Assembly (NCBI RefSeq): GCF_022179085.1
Contig: NZ_BPQE01000007.1
Coordinates: 1 to 64,000 of the forward strand
DNA length: 64,000 nucleotides
Source: Methylobacterium aerolatum
GTDB lineage: Bacteria; Pseudomonadota; Alphaproteobacteria; Rhizobiales; Beijerinckiaceae
Direction of reading: 5' to 3'
The notes under the pieces are model-generated. The model had not been told where the DNA came from, ran no database searches, and worked only from the letters and a program-made list of their open reading frames with translations. Of the stretch, positions 1-9,289 are shown piece after piece. Made by a program: the position numbers and the translations under genes. Positions within the stretch are counted from its first letter, which is position 1. Every line of letters starts with the position of its first letter.

Positions 1-14
1 TCACATCCGCCCCT

Positions 15-44
15 CGTCACTGCGAGCGGAGCGAAGCAATCCAG
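15..44. repeat. solo arm of dispersed inverted-repeat element
   Basis: A 30-base copy of the arm that recurs as inverted pairs at 9031-9122, 14077-14168 and, diverged, 17456-17550. Its core reads GAGCGGAGCGAAGCAATCC. No matching opposite arm is visible downstream, so this is a half element or its partner has decayed. The rest of 1-162 shows nothing coding that I can support. Confidence 0.6.
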
Positions 45-162
45 TGCGGCAGGACCTTTCAAGCCGTGGCCCTGGCTCGCCATACCCACCGGCGGCGCAA
101 TTCACGGAGAGCCGTAATGGCGTCCGCCGTGACCGGGGTTGGCGGTATGGCGGGGGTTGCGA

Positions 163-1119
163 TCACGGGCCGGCGGGAGGCCGCTCGACCTGCTGGGGTG
201 AGCCCATCCAATCCGTCACGACACGGATCTGCTCCGGGTCGAGGAGGGCGGGGGCGTGGCCGCAATCCGGGATCTCGACGCGGTAGGTCCGGGGACCGCG
301 CCGCATCATCTCGTCGGCGGTCTCCGGCAAAAGGAGGTCCGAACGGGCGCCGCGCAGGAGGAGGACGGGGCAGCGGATGGCGTCCCAGTCCCGCCACATG
401 CTGACGCTGTAGACCCGGCCGGGGCGGAAGGCATCGCCGATCGCCGGGTCGTAGTGCGGGCGCCAGCCTCCCGTCGGCTCCTGGACAAAGCTATGCACGG
501 CGATGTGGCGCCACTGCTCGTCGGTGAGCGGCCCAAAGTCGCCGAGCACGGTCCGCAGCCGCGATTCGCCGGAGGCGAGGTTGTGGTGCAGGCGCGGCGC
601 ATCCCGCAGCCGGTTGCCGATCTGGCGGATCGGCGCCCAGGGCAGGAACGGCCCGATGTCGTTGATGACTAAGCGCCGGATCGGCGTGCCCTGCGCGGCC
701 GCGAGCACCATGCCGGTGAGGCCGCCGAGGGAGGTGCCGATCCAGTCGATCGTTCCCGTGACGCCGAGATGGGCGATGAGCGCTGCCATGTCGGAGGCGT
801 ATTGCGGCAGGGCGTAGAGCTCCGGGTCGCGCAGCCAGCCCGACAGGCCCCGCCCCGGCAGGTCCGGGCAGATCACCCGGTACCCTATCCGGGCCAGGGC
901 GTAGGCCAGGGCATCGAAGTCCCGGCCCTGGCGACTGAGACCGTGGACGCAGATCGCCACATGCGGGCTCGCCGCGTCACCCCACTCCACGTAGGCGATG
1001 CGGTGGAAGTCGCGTGGGGCGTAGGCGAGGAAATGGCCCCGCCGGAACGGGACGTCCCCGTCCGTCAGCCGGTCGAGCCGCGGAGGGGACGGGACGATCC
1101 GGTCGCTGGGCCCACTCAC
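163..1119 (-). CDS. alpha/beta fold hydrolase
   Basis: A 318-residue alpha/beta hydrolase, probably a cytoplasmic esterase or lipase-like enzyme. The HG oxyanion motif is at residues 59-60 and the nucleophile elbow G-T-S-L-G at 128-132 (Ser130). The acid is probably Asp261 in GARSD, and the base His288 in DCGHAP. A longer in-frame extension exists, but GTG at 1119 is preferred because it overlaps the stop of the upstream phasin gene in a GTGA junction and places the conserved core near the N-terminus. Co-transcription with a phasin suggests a link to polyhydroxyalkanoate or acyl-ester turnover. That link is inferred from context; the substrate cannot be read from the sequence. Confidence 0.85.
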   Translation of the reverse strand: MSGPSDRIVPSPPRLDRLTDGDVPFRRGHFLAYAPRDFHRIAYVEWGDAASPHVAICVHGLSRQGRDFDALAYALARIGYRVICPDLPGRGLSGWLRDPELYALPQYASDMAALIAHLGVTGTIDWIGTSLGGLTGMVLAAAQGTPIRRLVINDIGPFLPWAPIRQIGNRLRDAPRLHHNLASGESRLRTVLGDFGPLTDEQWRHIAVHSFVQEPTGGWRPHYDPAIGDAFRPGRVYSVSMWRDWDAIRCPVLLLRGARSDLLLPETADEMMRRGPRTYRVEIPDCGHAPALLDPEQIRVVTDWMGSPQQVERPPAGP

Positions 1120-1655
1120 CGGGTTTCGGCGCGGGAGACGGCCTCGCGGGCGAGGCGGGTCGTGGTTTGGTGAAGGTCGACCACTTGGTCGGTGATCCGC
1201 CGGGACTGGTCCTGCAGGAAGGCCACTTGCAGCTTCAGCATGTCGCGCGGGTCGCTGGCCTTGGCGAGCTCCTCGGCGAAATCCAGCGAGGCGCGGACAT
1301 TCGTGTCGGAGGCCACGAGCATCCGGTGGGCGATCTCGCGCATCGCCGCCATCATCCGCCCGGCATCGTCCTCGAAGGCGTTGTAGAGGCGCGATCCGGC
1401 GGTCTCCCACTGTTCCCGCGCCTTGCGGGTCTGCGCCACCTGGCTCTCGGACAGTTGCGTGGCCGCCTCGCGGGTGGCGTGCATCACTTGGCGCCAGCCC
1501 TCGAAGGCCTGGGCGAAGGAGGTCTCGGCGGCGTTGAGGGCCTGTTCCCCGGCCTCGGCATAGCGCTCGTACGCCTCGCGCGCCTTCCTCACCGCTCCCT
1601 CGGCCATCTCGCGGCGGGCTCCGTCGGACACGGCGGGCAAATGGTCGTGAGTCAC
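1116..1655 (-). CDS. phasin family protein
   Basis: A 179-residue protein, almost entirely helical and rich in Ala, Glu, Gln and Arg, with the heptad-like pattern of the Phasin_2 family. Phasins coat intracellular polyhydroxyalkanoate granules and control their size and number. The segment around residues 85-130 (NAFEDDAGRMMAAMREIAHR) is the typical phasin helix. No signal peptide or membrane segment is present. Translation probably starts at GTG 1655 behind a GAGG-type site. The stop overlaps the start of the alpha/beta hydrolase, so the two form an operon. The gene is divergent from the acyl-CoA synthetase, which would also fit lipid or PHA carbon metabolism. Confidence 0.85.
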   Translation of the reverse strand: MTHDHLPAVSDGARREMAEGAVRKAREAYERYAEAGEQALNAAETSFAQAFEGWRQVMHATREAATQLSESQVAQTRKAREQWETAGSRLYNAFEDDAGRMMAAMREIAHRMLVASDTNVRASLDFAEELAKASDPRDMLKLQVAFLQDQSRRITDQVVDLHQTTTRLAREAVSRAETR

Positions 1656-1894
1656 CGGGGAGCCTCGTGCGCGCTTCCGTGGCGGAGCGAACGGCGAAGG
1701 TTGGTCAACGGCGGAGCGGCGTCAACCGCCGCGCAGTGACGGCGCCTCCGCCACCGTCATCGGGGACGGAGCCATGGCCCGTGTCAGCCCGCGCCGATTG
1801 ACAGACCGCCGCCGTGCGAAATCATGGGAGCGCAGGGCGAACGCCACGCCTGACGACACAGAACGACCCCCGCTTGACCGAGAGGGCGCGCCCC

Positions 1895-3541
1895 ATGCCG
1901 GAGTCCACCCATCCGACCACCGTGGCGGGGACGCACCCGTTCGAGGCCGGGCTCGAACGGCGGGCGGCGAACTACGTGCCCCTCACGCCCATCAGCCTGC
2001 TCGCCCGCGCCGCCGCCTCGTTCGGCGCGCGGATCGCGGTGATCGATGGCGACCGGCGCCTGACCTATGCGCAGCTCGATGCCCGCTGCCGCCGCCTCGC
2101 CTCGGCTTTGGCCCGGCGCGGCATCGGCCGGCTCGACACGGTGGCCATCCTGGCCTCCAACATCCCGGAAATGGTCGAGGCGCATTTCGGCGTGCCCATG
2201 CTCGGCGCGGTGCTGAACCCGCTGAACACGCGCCTCGACCCCGCGACCATCGCCTTCTCCCTGCGCCACGGCGGGGCGAAGGTCTTCCTCGTGGAGGCCA
2301 TCCACCGGGAGCTGGCCGCCCGCGCCCTGGCCGAGTTGCCCGAGCCTCCCCTCGTGGTGACGATCGGCGGCGAGGGAGTCGCCGACGCGGTGCCCTACGA
2401 GGCGCTCCTCGACGAAGGCGACCCGGCCGCCGCGTGGCCGGGACCGGAGGACGAGTGGCAGTCCCTCTGCTTGCTCTACACCTCAGGCACGACGGGCGAT
2501 CCCAAGGGCGCGGTCTACAGCCACCGCGGCGCCTATCTCCAGGCGCTCGGCAATGCGGTGACCTTCGGGCTCTCGGGCGAAAGCGTGTATCTCTGGACGC
2601 TGCCGATGTTCCATTGCAGCGGCTGGTCCTACCCCTGGGCCTGCGTGGCGGCGGGGGCGACGCAGGTCTGCCTGCGCAGGGTCGAGCCCGCCGAGATCTT
2701 CCGCCTGATCGCGGAGCACGGCGTGACGCACCTGTGCGGGGCGCCCATCGTCCTGTCGATGATCGCCCATGCGCCGATCCATGAGCGCCGCGCCTTCGAG
2801 CAGACCGTGCGCTGCGCGGTGGGCGGGGCGGCGCCCTCCTCCACCATCATCCGCACGATGGAGGAGCTGGGCTTCCGGGTCACGCATCTCTACGGCGCCA
2901 CGGAGAGCTACGGCCCTGCCACCGCCTGCCTCGCGCAGCCGGACTGGGCCGAGCTCACGCAGACCCAGCGCTACGAGCGCATGGCCCGCCAGGGCGTGCC
3001 GCTGGCGACCCTCGACGCGGTGATGGTCGCCGACCTCGAAACGGGAGCGCCTCTGGAGAAGGATGGCACCCGCATCGGCGAGATCCGGCTGCGCGGCAAC
3101 ACCATCATGAAGGGCTATCTCGGCAACCCCTCGGCCACCGAGCGGACGCTGGCCGACGGCTGGTACGCCACTGGCGATCTCGGCGTCTGGCACCCGGACG
3201 GGGCCGTGGAGATCAAGGACCGGGCGAAGGACATCATCATCTCGGGCGGGGAGAACATCTCCAGCCTCGAGGTCGAGGAGGTACTCCTCCGCCACCCCGC
3301 GGTGATGCTCGCCGCCGTGGTCGCCCGGCCCGACGAGACCTGGGGCGAGACGCCCTGCGCCTTCCTCGAAGCCAAGCCCGGCGCCGCCCTGCCCTCCACC
3401 CAAGAACTGACCGCCTTCTGCCGGGAGCGCATGGCGCGGTTCAAGGTGCCCAAGACGGTGGTGTTCGGACCCCTGCCGAAGACCTCCACCGGCAAGATCC
3501 AGAAGTTCGTGCTGCGCGAGCGGGCGCGGGAGTTGCGGTGA
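1895..3541 (+). CDS. acyl-CoA synthetase (AMP-dependent ligase)
   Basis: A 548-residue ANL-superfamily enzyme that activates a carboxylic acid with ATP and CoA through an acyl-adenylate. The A3 phosphate-binding loop LYTSGTTGDPKG is at 194-205, YGATE at 333-337, the TGD motif at 426-428, the hinge region with RAKDIIISGGENIS at 443-456, and the catalytic A10 lysine K534 in TSTGKIQK. Overall length and the spacing of SGGENIS-SLEVEEVL resemble medium-chain fatty acyl-CoA synthetases of the AlkK/FadD type. ATG 1895 is chosen over an upstream in-frame start because an AGAGGG site precedes it and the upstream residues are low-complexity. It is divergent from the phasin unit. The exact acyl specificity is unknown. 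Confidence 0.9.
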   Translation: MPESTHPTTVAGTHPFEAGLERRAANYVPLTPISLLARAAASFGARIAVIDGDRRLTYAQLDARCRRLASALARRGIGRLDTVAILASNIPEMVEAHFGVPMLGAVLNPLNTRLDPATIAFSLRHGGAKVFLVEAIHRELAARALAELPEPPLVVTIGGEGVADAVPYEALLDEGDPAAAWPGPEDEWQSLCLLYTSGTTGDPKGAVYSHRGAYLQALGNAVTFGLSGESVYLWTLPMFHCSGWSYPWACVAAGATQVCLRRVEPAEIFRLIAEHGVTHLCGAPIVLSMIAHAPIHERRAFEQTVRCAVGGAAPSSTIIRTMEELGFRVTHLYGATESYGPATACLAQPDWAELTQTQRYERMARQGVPLATLDAVMVADLETGAPLEKDGTRIGEIRLRGNTIMKGYLGNPSATERTLADGWYATGDLGVWHPDGAVEIKDRAKDIIISGGENISSLEVEEVLLRHPAVMLAAVVARPDETWGETPCAFLEAKPGAALPSTQELTAFCRERMARFKVPKTVVFGPLPKTSTGKIQKFVLRERARELR

Positions 3542-3567
3542 GCTGCCGCCTCTACGGCCCCCACCCC

Positions 3568-3708
3568 GTCATTCCGGGGCTCGCGATCGGCGAGAGCCCG
3601 GAATCCAGAGACTTGACGTTAAAAGGAAGGGTATGGACGTCCTGATGAGCGGATCAGGCATCGTCGCGGATCCGGTTTCCGGGCTCCGCGTCGCAGCCCT
3701 GGAATGAC
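3568..3708. repeat. 141-bp intergenic element with 14-bp terminal inverted repeats
   Basis: The left end GTCATTCCGGGGCT (3568-3581) is matched by the right end AGCCCTGGAATGAC (3695-3708), which reads as the same sequence on the other strand with one mismatch. Further GAGCCCGGAATCC-like half-sites lie inside. It sits between the converging acyl-CoA synthetase and small secreted-protein genes. It has the look of a small non-autonomous repeat and could act as a bidirectional transcript end. No open reading frame is supported inside it. Confidence 0.7.
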
Positions 3709-3723
3709 AAGCCGTTAGGCAGC

Positions 3724-3951
3724 CTATCGCTCCGCCTTCACCCGGCGGCACTCGGTCTTCAGGTAGGCGGTCTTGCCGATGTCCTCGCGCAGGTCGGTGC
3801 GCGCGATAATCTCCTGCCAGCCCGTGGCGCAGCCGAGTTCGTTGGCGACGCGGACCTTGCGCACTTCCAGGGCCTGCTCGTCGTGGCAGGCTTCCTGGGC
3901 GATGCCGTTGGCGCAGACCAGGACGACGGCGATGAAGGCGTTCACGGGCAT
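3724..3951 (-). CDS. small secreted protein of unknown function
   Basis: A 75-residue protein that I do not recognise. The first about 20 residues ([19 protein letters not shown]) form a likely Sec signal peptide with cleavage after GIAQEA. The mature part of about 55 residues is charged and has three cysteines (CHDEQ, GCATGW and ECRR), so a disulfide or small metal site in the periplasm is possible. ATG 3951 is preferred over an upstream in-frame start because a strong GGAGGAA site lies directly before it. It is divergent from xseA, with about 100 bases between the starts. Confidence 0.65.
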   Translation of the reverse strand: MPVNAFIAVVLVCANGIAQEACHDEQALEVRKVRVANELGCATGWQEIIARTDLREDIGKTAYLKTECRRVKAER

Positions 3952-4055
3952 TCCTCCCGGTGTGGTGTCGGTCTCAGTACGTGCGGCGGCGGCGCAGGGT
4001 TTCAACGTGGCCCCTGCCCTTGTCGCCGGCCCGCGGGCCTTCTAGCGTCGCGCCG

Positions 4056-5729
4056 ATGCCCCTGGTTCCCCCGCCCCGCCCGAAGGCTGCGCCCGCACCG
4101 CGCCCGTCCGACACGGCCGACGTCCCGTCCTCCTCCGTCCTGTCCGGCAACCAGCCGGAATGGTCGGTGGGCGAACTGTCGGCCAAGCTGAAGCAGACGC
4201 TGGAGGACCGCTTCGGCCATGTGCGGCTGCGCGGGGAGATTTCCGGCTTTCGCGGCGTCCACGGTTCGGGGCACGCCTACTTCGCCCTGAAGGACGGGCA
4301 GGCGAAGATCGATGCGGTGGTGTGGAAGGGCGTCTACGGGCGCCTGCGACAGAAGCCTCAGGAGGGCCTCGAGGTCGTCGCCACCGGCAAGATCACCACC
4401 TTCCCCGGCAAGTCGTCGTATCAGATCGTCATCGACGGGCTGGAGCCCGCCGGGCTCGGCGCCTGGATGGCCCTGCTGGAGGAGCGCCGCAAGAAGCTCG
4501 CGGCGGAGGGCCTGTTCCTCCCCGAGCACCGCAAGCCGATCCCGTTCCTGCCCCGGGTGGTGGGCGTCGTCACCTCCCCCACGGGGGCGGTGATCCGCGA
4601 CATCCTCCACCGGCTGCAGGACCGTTTCCCCCGGCCCGTGCTGGTCTGGCCGGTGCGGGTGCAGGGCGAGGGCGCCGCCGAGGAGGTCGCCGCCGCGATC
4701 CGGGGTTTCAATGCCCTCCCCGCGGCGGGGCCGATCCCCCGACCCGACCTGCTGATCGTCGCCCGGGGCGGCGGATCGATCGAGGATCTGTGGGCCTTCA
4801 ACGAGGAATGCGTCGTCCGCGCGGCCTTCGAGAGCGCCATCCCGCTGATCTCGGCCGTGGGGCACGAGACGGACACGACCCTCATCGACCATGTCTCCGA
4901 CCGCCGGGCGCCGACGCCGACCGGCGCCGCCGAGATGGCCGTGCCGGTGCGGGCGGAACTGGTGGCACTGGTGGCCGACCTCGCCGCCCGGGGCGGGGGC
5001 GCCGTCCGCCGCCGGATCGAGCGCGACCGGGCCGACCTGCGCGGCCTTGCCCGCGCCATGCCGGGGCCGGACATGCTGCTGGCGGGCAAGCGCCAGCGCC
5101 TCGATCTCGCCGAGGCGCGCCTCGCCCCCGCGCTCGCCGCCGGCGCCGCCCGCCACCGGGCGCGGCTCCAGGCGGTGCTGGACCGGCTCGCCCGGCACTC
5201 CCCTGAACTCGCCCTGGCCCAGGCCCGCACGCGCCTCGCCCGTGTCGACGACCGCGCCGCCCGGGCGCTGCGGGTCGATCTGCGGCGGCGCCAGGACGGC
5301 CTCGCGGATCTCGGCCGCCGCCTCGTGCTGGCCCGGGATTCGGGGCTCGAACGGGCGCGGACGCTGGAGGCCCGCCGCCGGGACAGGCTCACGGGCGTCG
5401 TCGCCCGCCTCGTGCAAGCGGGCCGCCGCGACGCCGAGCGCCGCCGGGCACGGCTCGATGCCCTGGCCGGCCTCCTCGGCACCCTCAGCTACCGCGCCGT
5501 CCTCGACCGCGGCTTCGCCCTCGTCCGCGACCCCGAGGGGCGTCCCCTGCGCCACGCGCAGGAGGCCGCCGCCGCCGCCCTCCTCAGCCTGCAATTCGCC
5601 GACGGCAGCGTGGAGGCCGTGCCCTCGGGGGCCCCGGCGCCGGACCTGTCTCCGGGGAAGCCGAAGCGTGGAGCCCCCCGCGGGCCGAAACCGACCCCGG
5701 CGAAGCAGGGGACGCTGTTCGAAATCTAG
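4056..5729 (+). CDS. xseA: exodeoxyribonuclease VII large subunit
   Basis: A 557-residue large subunit of exonuclease VII, which degrades single-stranded DNA in both directions in repair and mismatch correction. After a Pro-rich N-terminal tail of about 33 residues comes the OB-fold DNA-binding domain (about 35-130; [25 protein letters not shown]). The catalytic domain follows, with [32 protein letters not shown] and [24 protein letters not shown] long Arg/Ala-rich helical region ends in the C-terminal tail. The tail beyond about residue 510 is basic and Pro-rich, longer than in E. coli XseA. ATG 4056 fits the family start. The small subunit XseB is not adjacent. Confidence 0.95.
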   Translation: MPLVPPPRPKAAPAPRPSDTADVPSSSVLSGNQPEWSVGELSAKLKQTLEDRFGHVRLRGEISGFRGVHGSGHAYFALKDGQAKIDAVVWKGVYGRLRQKPQEGLEVVATGKITTFPGKSSYQIVIDGLEPAGLGAWMALLEERRKKLAAEGLFLPEHRKPIPFLPRVVGVVTSPTGAVIRDILHRLQDRFPRPVLVWPVRVQGEGAAEEVAAAIRGFNALPAAGPIPRPDLLIVARGGGSIEDLWAFNEECVVRAAFESAIPLISAVGHETDTTLIDHVSDRRAPTPTGAAEMAVPVRAELVALVADLAARGGGAVRRRIERDRADLRGLARAMPGPDMLLAGKRQRLDLAEARLAPALAAGAARHRARLQAVLDRLARHSPELALAQARTRLARVDDRAARALRVDLRRRQDGLADLGRRLVLARDSGLERARTLEARRRDRLTGVVARLVQAGRRDAERRRARLDALAGLLGTLSYRAVLDRGFALVRDPEGRPLRHAQEAAAAALLSLQFADGSVEAVPSGAPAPDLSPGKPKRGAPRGPKPTPAKQGTLFEI

Positions 5730-5928
5730 CGCCCGTCGTCCCTTCGGACGCGGCGACGCAACCCAGGACAGCACCACGTTCGGGGGCGACCCGCAGCCCT
5801 GAATCGATGCCTGACGCCCGCACGGACGAATTCGCCGGCCGGCGAGACCGCGTGGATCGCGCGCGCCGAAGGGCCTTGCCGATGTCGCACCAGCTTGACC
5901 TCTGCGGGGGTCGCGCGATTTCGCCGTG

Positions 5929-7350
5929 ATGACCGAACCTCCCGCCGACATCCTGTTCTGCCTCCACTTCCTCGGAGGCAGCGCCCGAACCTGGGAGCCC
6001 CTGGCCCGGGAACTCGGCGGGACGGCGCGGGTCGTCGCCATCGATCTGCCCGGTTTCGGCGCGGCCGCCGACGTGGCGGGCTACTCCGTCGATGCCATGG
6101 CCGACCATGTCGCGCGGGCGATCGCCGCCGAGGCGCCGGCGCGCTTCCGCATCGCCGGGCACAGCATGGGCGCCAAGGTCGCCCTCCTGCTGGCGCGGCG
6201 GGCGCAGGACGGCGACGCGGGGCTCGCGGGTCTCTCCGGCCTCGTTCTCGTCTCCGGCTCGCCGCCGAGCCCGGAGCCGATCCCCGACGACCGCCGGGCG
6301 CACATGCTGTCGTGGATCGACGCCGATGCCAAAACCCGTGCCCGGGAGGCCCGCGCCTTCGTCCGGGCGAATGTGGGCGGCGACCTTCCCCCGGACCTCG
6401 AAGAGCGCGCGGTCGCCGATGTCCTGCGGGCCGAGCCGTCCGCCTGGAAGGCATGGCTTCAGGGCGGCGCGAACGAGGATCTGGCCCGCCGGATCGGCGT
6501 ACTGCGCCTGCCGGCCTTGGTTTTCGCCGGGTCGGAGGATGCGGACCTCGGCCCGGACGCCCAGGCGGCGCTGACGCTGCCTCACCTGCCGCATGGGCGG
6601 CTCACGGTCATCGACGGCGTCGGCCACCTGCTGCCGTTGGAGCGCCCCGCCGACCTCGCGCGCCTCCTCGCCGCGCCGCCTCCGGCGGGGGATCGCTCCG
6701 CCCCGCAGCCGCCCGCCGTGCCCCCGGCCTATGCGGAGCTGATCGCCTCGAAGCGCGTCAACTCCCGCCTGCGGGAGGCCCTGGCCGAGCGCGCCACTGC
6801 GCCCGATCCGGCCTACGAGCCGGAGGTGCTCGATCCCGTCGAACTGGCGATTCTGCGCGCCGTGTTCCACCGCATCGTCCCGGTGCCCGGCCTCGACCTC
6901 GCCGCGAAGCTCGATGCCCGCTTGGCTGAGGGCGGCGGCGACGGCTGGCGCTTCGCCAAGCTGCCGGAGGACGGTGCCGCCTACCGCGCCGCCCTGCGCA
7001 CCCTCGACGCCGCCGCGCGGGCGGCGCACCGGCGCCCCTTCGTCGCCCTCGACGGCAACGGACAGGACGCGTTGCTCACGCTGGCCCAGAAGGGAGACCT
7101 CAAGGTGCCCGAAGCCCTCGGCGGCCGGGTCGATGCCGACGGGATGCGGTTCTGGTTCGAGGACGCGCGAGCCGACGCCGTGCGCCTCTACATCGCCCAT
7201 CCGGCGGCTCTCGCGCGGATCGGCTTCTCCGGCATCGGCGCCGGGGGCGACGCGCCGACGCCCATCGCCGGGAACCTGCCCGGTTTCCACGCCACCGGTC
7301 TCGACAGCCCCGAGCCCTGGGAACCCCGTGCCGAGGAGATTGCGCGATGA
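5929..7350 (+). CDS. alpha/beta hydrolase fused to GDH subunit 3-like domain
   Basis: A 473-residue two-part protein. Residues 8-250 are an alpha/beta hydrolase with HFLGG near 13, nucleophile elbow G-H-S-M-G at 77-81 (Ser79), an acid in GSEDADLG (204-206) and His233 in [11 protein letters not shown]. After a Pro-rich linker (about 250-266), residues about 267-460 resemble gluconate 2-dehydrogenase subunit 3, the small partner of membrane or periplasmic GMC dehydrogenases. No Tat or Sec signal is seen, although such small subunits often carry one. The stop overlaps the start of the GMC oxidoreductase (ATGA at 7347), so the partner relation is strongly suggested. GTG 5926 is an equally possible start. 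The reading frame is continuous through the linker. Confidence 0.8.
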   Translation: MTEPPADILFCLHFLGGSARTWEPLARELGGTARVVAIDLPGFGAAADVAGYSVDAMADHVARAIAAEAPARFRIAGHSMGAKVALLLARRAQDGDAGLAGLSGLVLVSGSPPSPEPIPDDRRAHMLSWIDADAKTRAREARAFVRANVGGDLPPDLEERAVADVLRAEPSAWKAWLQGGANEDLARRIGVLRLPALVFAGSEDADLGPDAQAALTLPHLPHGRLTVIDGVGHLLPLERPADLARLLAAPPPAGDRSAPQPPAVPPAYAELIASKRVNSRLREALAERATAPDPAYEPEVLDPVELAILRAVFHRIVPVPGLDLAAKLDARLAEGGGDGWRFAKLPEDGAAYRAALRTLDAAARAAHRRPFVALDGNGQDALLTLAQKGDLKVPEALGGRVDADGMRFWFEDARADAVRLYIAHPAALARIGFSGIGAGGDAPTPIAGNLPGFHATGLDSPEPWEPRAEEIAR

Positions 7351-8897
7351 ACCTCGACGCGATGAACAGCCATTCCGAGGACCAGCCGGTCGATGTCGTG
7401 GTGATCGGCACCGGGGCCGGGGGCGCTCCGGTGCTGGCCCGCCTTGCGGCGGCGGGCCTGTCGGTCGTCGCGCTGGAGGCCGGACCGAACTTCACGCCCG
7501 AGACCTTCGCCTTCGACGAGACCCTCGCCGACGAGATCTACTGGACGGACGAGCGCCTCAGCGGCGGCCCCACGCCGGAAGCCTTCGGCGGCAACAACAG
7601 CGGCACCGGGGTCGGTGGCTCGATGCTGCACTGGGGAGCCTTCGTGCCCCGTGCCGACGCCCGCGACATGCGCCTGCGGACGGAAACCGGTGAGGGGGCC
7701 GATTGGCCGCTCACCGCGGAGGAGTTGCGCCCGTACTACGAGCGCGTCGAGGGCTTTCTCGGCGTATCGGGGCCGGCCCGGTATCCCTGGGACGACGGGC
7801 GGCGCTATCCCCTCGCCCCCGTGCCGCGCAACGGGCCCGCGCAGCTCATGGCGAGCGCCTGCGAGGCGAAGGGCGTGCGCTGGGCCGACGCGCCGGCGGC
7901 GGTCGTCTCCCGCGATTTCCAGTCCGAGCACGGCCCGCTCCGTCATGCCTGCATCAATTGCGGTTTCTGCCACCAGGGCTGCCGCAACGGTGCGAAAGCC
8001 AGCATGGACGTGAGCTACCTGCCCTACGCCGTGCATCACGGCGCGGAGATCCGGGCGGAGTCCTTCGTCCACGGTTTCGAGCGCGACGGTGCCGGGCGGA
8101 TCACGGCGGTGCTCTACACACGGGACGGGAGCGAGCACCGCCAGCGCTGCCGGGCGGTCTTCCTCTGCGCGGGGGCGGTGGAGACGCCGCGCCTCCTCCT
8201 CCATTGCGGGCTCGCCAACGGCAGCGGTCAGATCGGCCGCAACTACATGGGCCACGTCGCGACCCAGGTCTGGGGCACCTTCGGCCACGAGGTGAGGATG
8301 AACCGGGGCTATCCGTCCTCGCTCATCACCGAAGATTACATCCGCGCGCCCGATGCCGATTTCGCGGGCGGCTACCTGATCCAGAGCCTCGGCGTGGTGC
8401 CCCTCACCTTCGCCAACGCCGTGGCGCGGGGGCGCGGCCTGTGGGGCCAACCGCTCCTCGACTACCTTGCCCGCTACAACCACCTTGCCGGAATCGGCAT
8501 CAACGGCGAGACCCTGCCCTATGAGGACAACGTGCTCACCCTCTCCGGCGAGGTGGATGCGAGGGGGATGCGCAAGCCGAAGATCGACTTCGGCTACTAC
8601 GCCAACGAGAAGCGCCTGAACGCCCACGCCACCAGGGTGATGCGCGGCCTCTGGGAGGCGGCGGGCGCCGAGGACATCTGGGTGCTGGAGCGCGTCGCCC
8701 ATACGCTCGGCACCTGCCGCATGGGTCATGACGGCGACACGGCGGTGGTCGATCCGTTCGGGCGCAGCTTCGAGATCGACAACCTCTGGATCAGCGACGG
8801 CTCGACCTTCCCGAGTTCGCTGGCCGCTAACCCGGCCCTGACGATCATGGCGCTGGCGCTGCGAAGCGCGGAGCGGTTCCTGGAGGTGGGGCGGTAA
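7347..8897 (+). CDS. GMC family FAD-dependent oxidoreductase
   Basis: A 516-residue glucose-methanol-choline oxidoreductase, of the gluconate/glucose/fructose dehydrogenase large-subunit type. The FAD-binding Rossmann motif [20 protein letters not shown] is near residues 17-36, and a flavin-contact segment [12 protein letters not shown] follows at 88-99. A cysteine cluster C202-x2-C205-x2-C208-x3-C212 lies mid-protein. The GMC C-terminal region has HTLGTCRMG and [10 protein letters not shown], which carry the usual His/Asn pair. The C-x5-C-x3-C pattern matches the spacing described for the 3Fe-4S cluster of bacterial FAD-glucose dehydrogenases. No signal peptide is seen on either subunit, so the complex may be cytoplasmic or use an atypical export route. 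The substrate is unknown. Confidence 0.9.
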   Translation: MNLDAMNSHSEDQPVDVVVIGTGAGGAPVLARLAAAGLSVVALEAGPNFTPETFAFDETLADEIYWTDERLSGGPTPEAFGGNNSGTGVGGSMLHWGAFVPRADARDMRLRTETGEGADWPLTAEELRPYYERVEGFLGVSGPARYPWDDGRRYPLAPVPRNGPAQLMASACEAKGVRWADAPAAVVSRDFQSEHGPLRHACINCGFCHQGCRNGAKASMDVSYLPYAVHHGAEIRAESFVHGFERDGAGRITAVLYTRDGSEHRQRCRAVFLCAGAVETPRLLLHCGLANGSGQIGRNYMGHVATQVWGTFGHEVRMNRGYPSSLITEDYIRAPDADFAGGYLIQSLGVVPLTFANAVARGRGLWGQPLLDYLARYNHLAGIGINGETLPYEDNVLTLSGEVDARGMRKPKIDFGYYANEKRLNAHATRVMRGLWEAAGAEDIWVLERVAHTLGTCRMGHDGDTAVVDPFGRSFEIDNLWISDGSTFPSSLAANPALTIMALALRSAERFLEVGR

Positions 8898-8995
8898 CGC
8901 GCCGCTCTCCGTGGGAGCGGAGGGAAGCCATGAGAGATGCGCCGCGGTGTCGGAGCCTGACAGAACCGTCGGCCTCCGACACCCGTCCTTCCGCA

Positions 8996-9169
8996 CCTCA
9001 GTGTCTGGCCGAAAGGGCCGTCGCCCCCTCCGTCCTTGCGAGCGGAGCGAAGCAATCCAGGGATGCGCCACGGTAGGAAACGGCCCGTTGCCCTGGATTG
9101 CTTCGCTCCGCTCGCAAAGACGTGGAGGGCGTGACGGGCCGCCGGGATCTTTCCGGCCAAACACTCAGG
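8996..9169. repeat. nested inverted-repeat element (174 bp)
   Basis: Within the 392-base gap 8898-9289, outer arms of 22 bases (8996-9017 and 9148-9169) are inverted copies with about four mismatches. They enclose inner arms of 32 bases (9031-9062 and 9091-9122) that match with a single mismatch, around a 28-base loop. The inner arm carries the dispersed GAGCGGAGCGAAGCAATCC core. The element lies between the converging GMC oxidoreductase and GNAT genes and would fold as a very stable hairpin in RNA from either strand. A degenerate further copy of the core occurs near 9250-9275. No gene is supported in this gap. Confidence 0.8.
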
Positions 9170-9289
9170 TGAGGGGGTGGATCGGAAAGAGGGGCTTCTC
9201 GGCCAGGCTCACAGGATGAGGTCGCGCGAAGGGAGAAGAGGTGATCGTCCGGCCTGACTGTTTCGCTGCGCGCGCAACGACACCCAGCC

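Noticed and set aside
4002-6041. 679-codon open frame antisense to xseA
   Set aside because: xseA on the plus strand has intact domain motifs; the antisense product is Arg/Gly/Pro-rich without any recognisable family.
8898-9289. Small open frames inside the repeat gap
   Set aside because: They consist of the inverted repeat arms translated in different frames. No ribosome sites or conserved residues are seen.
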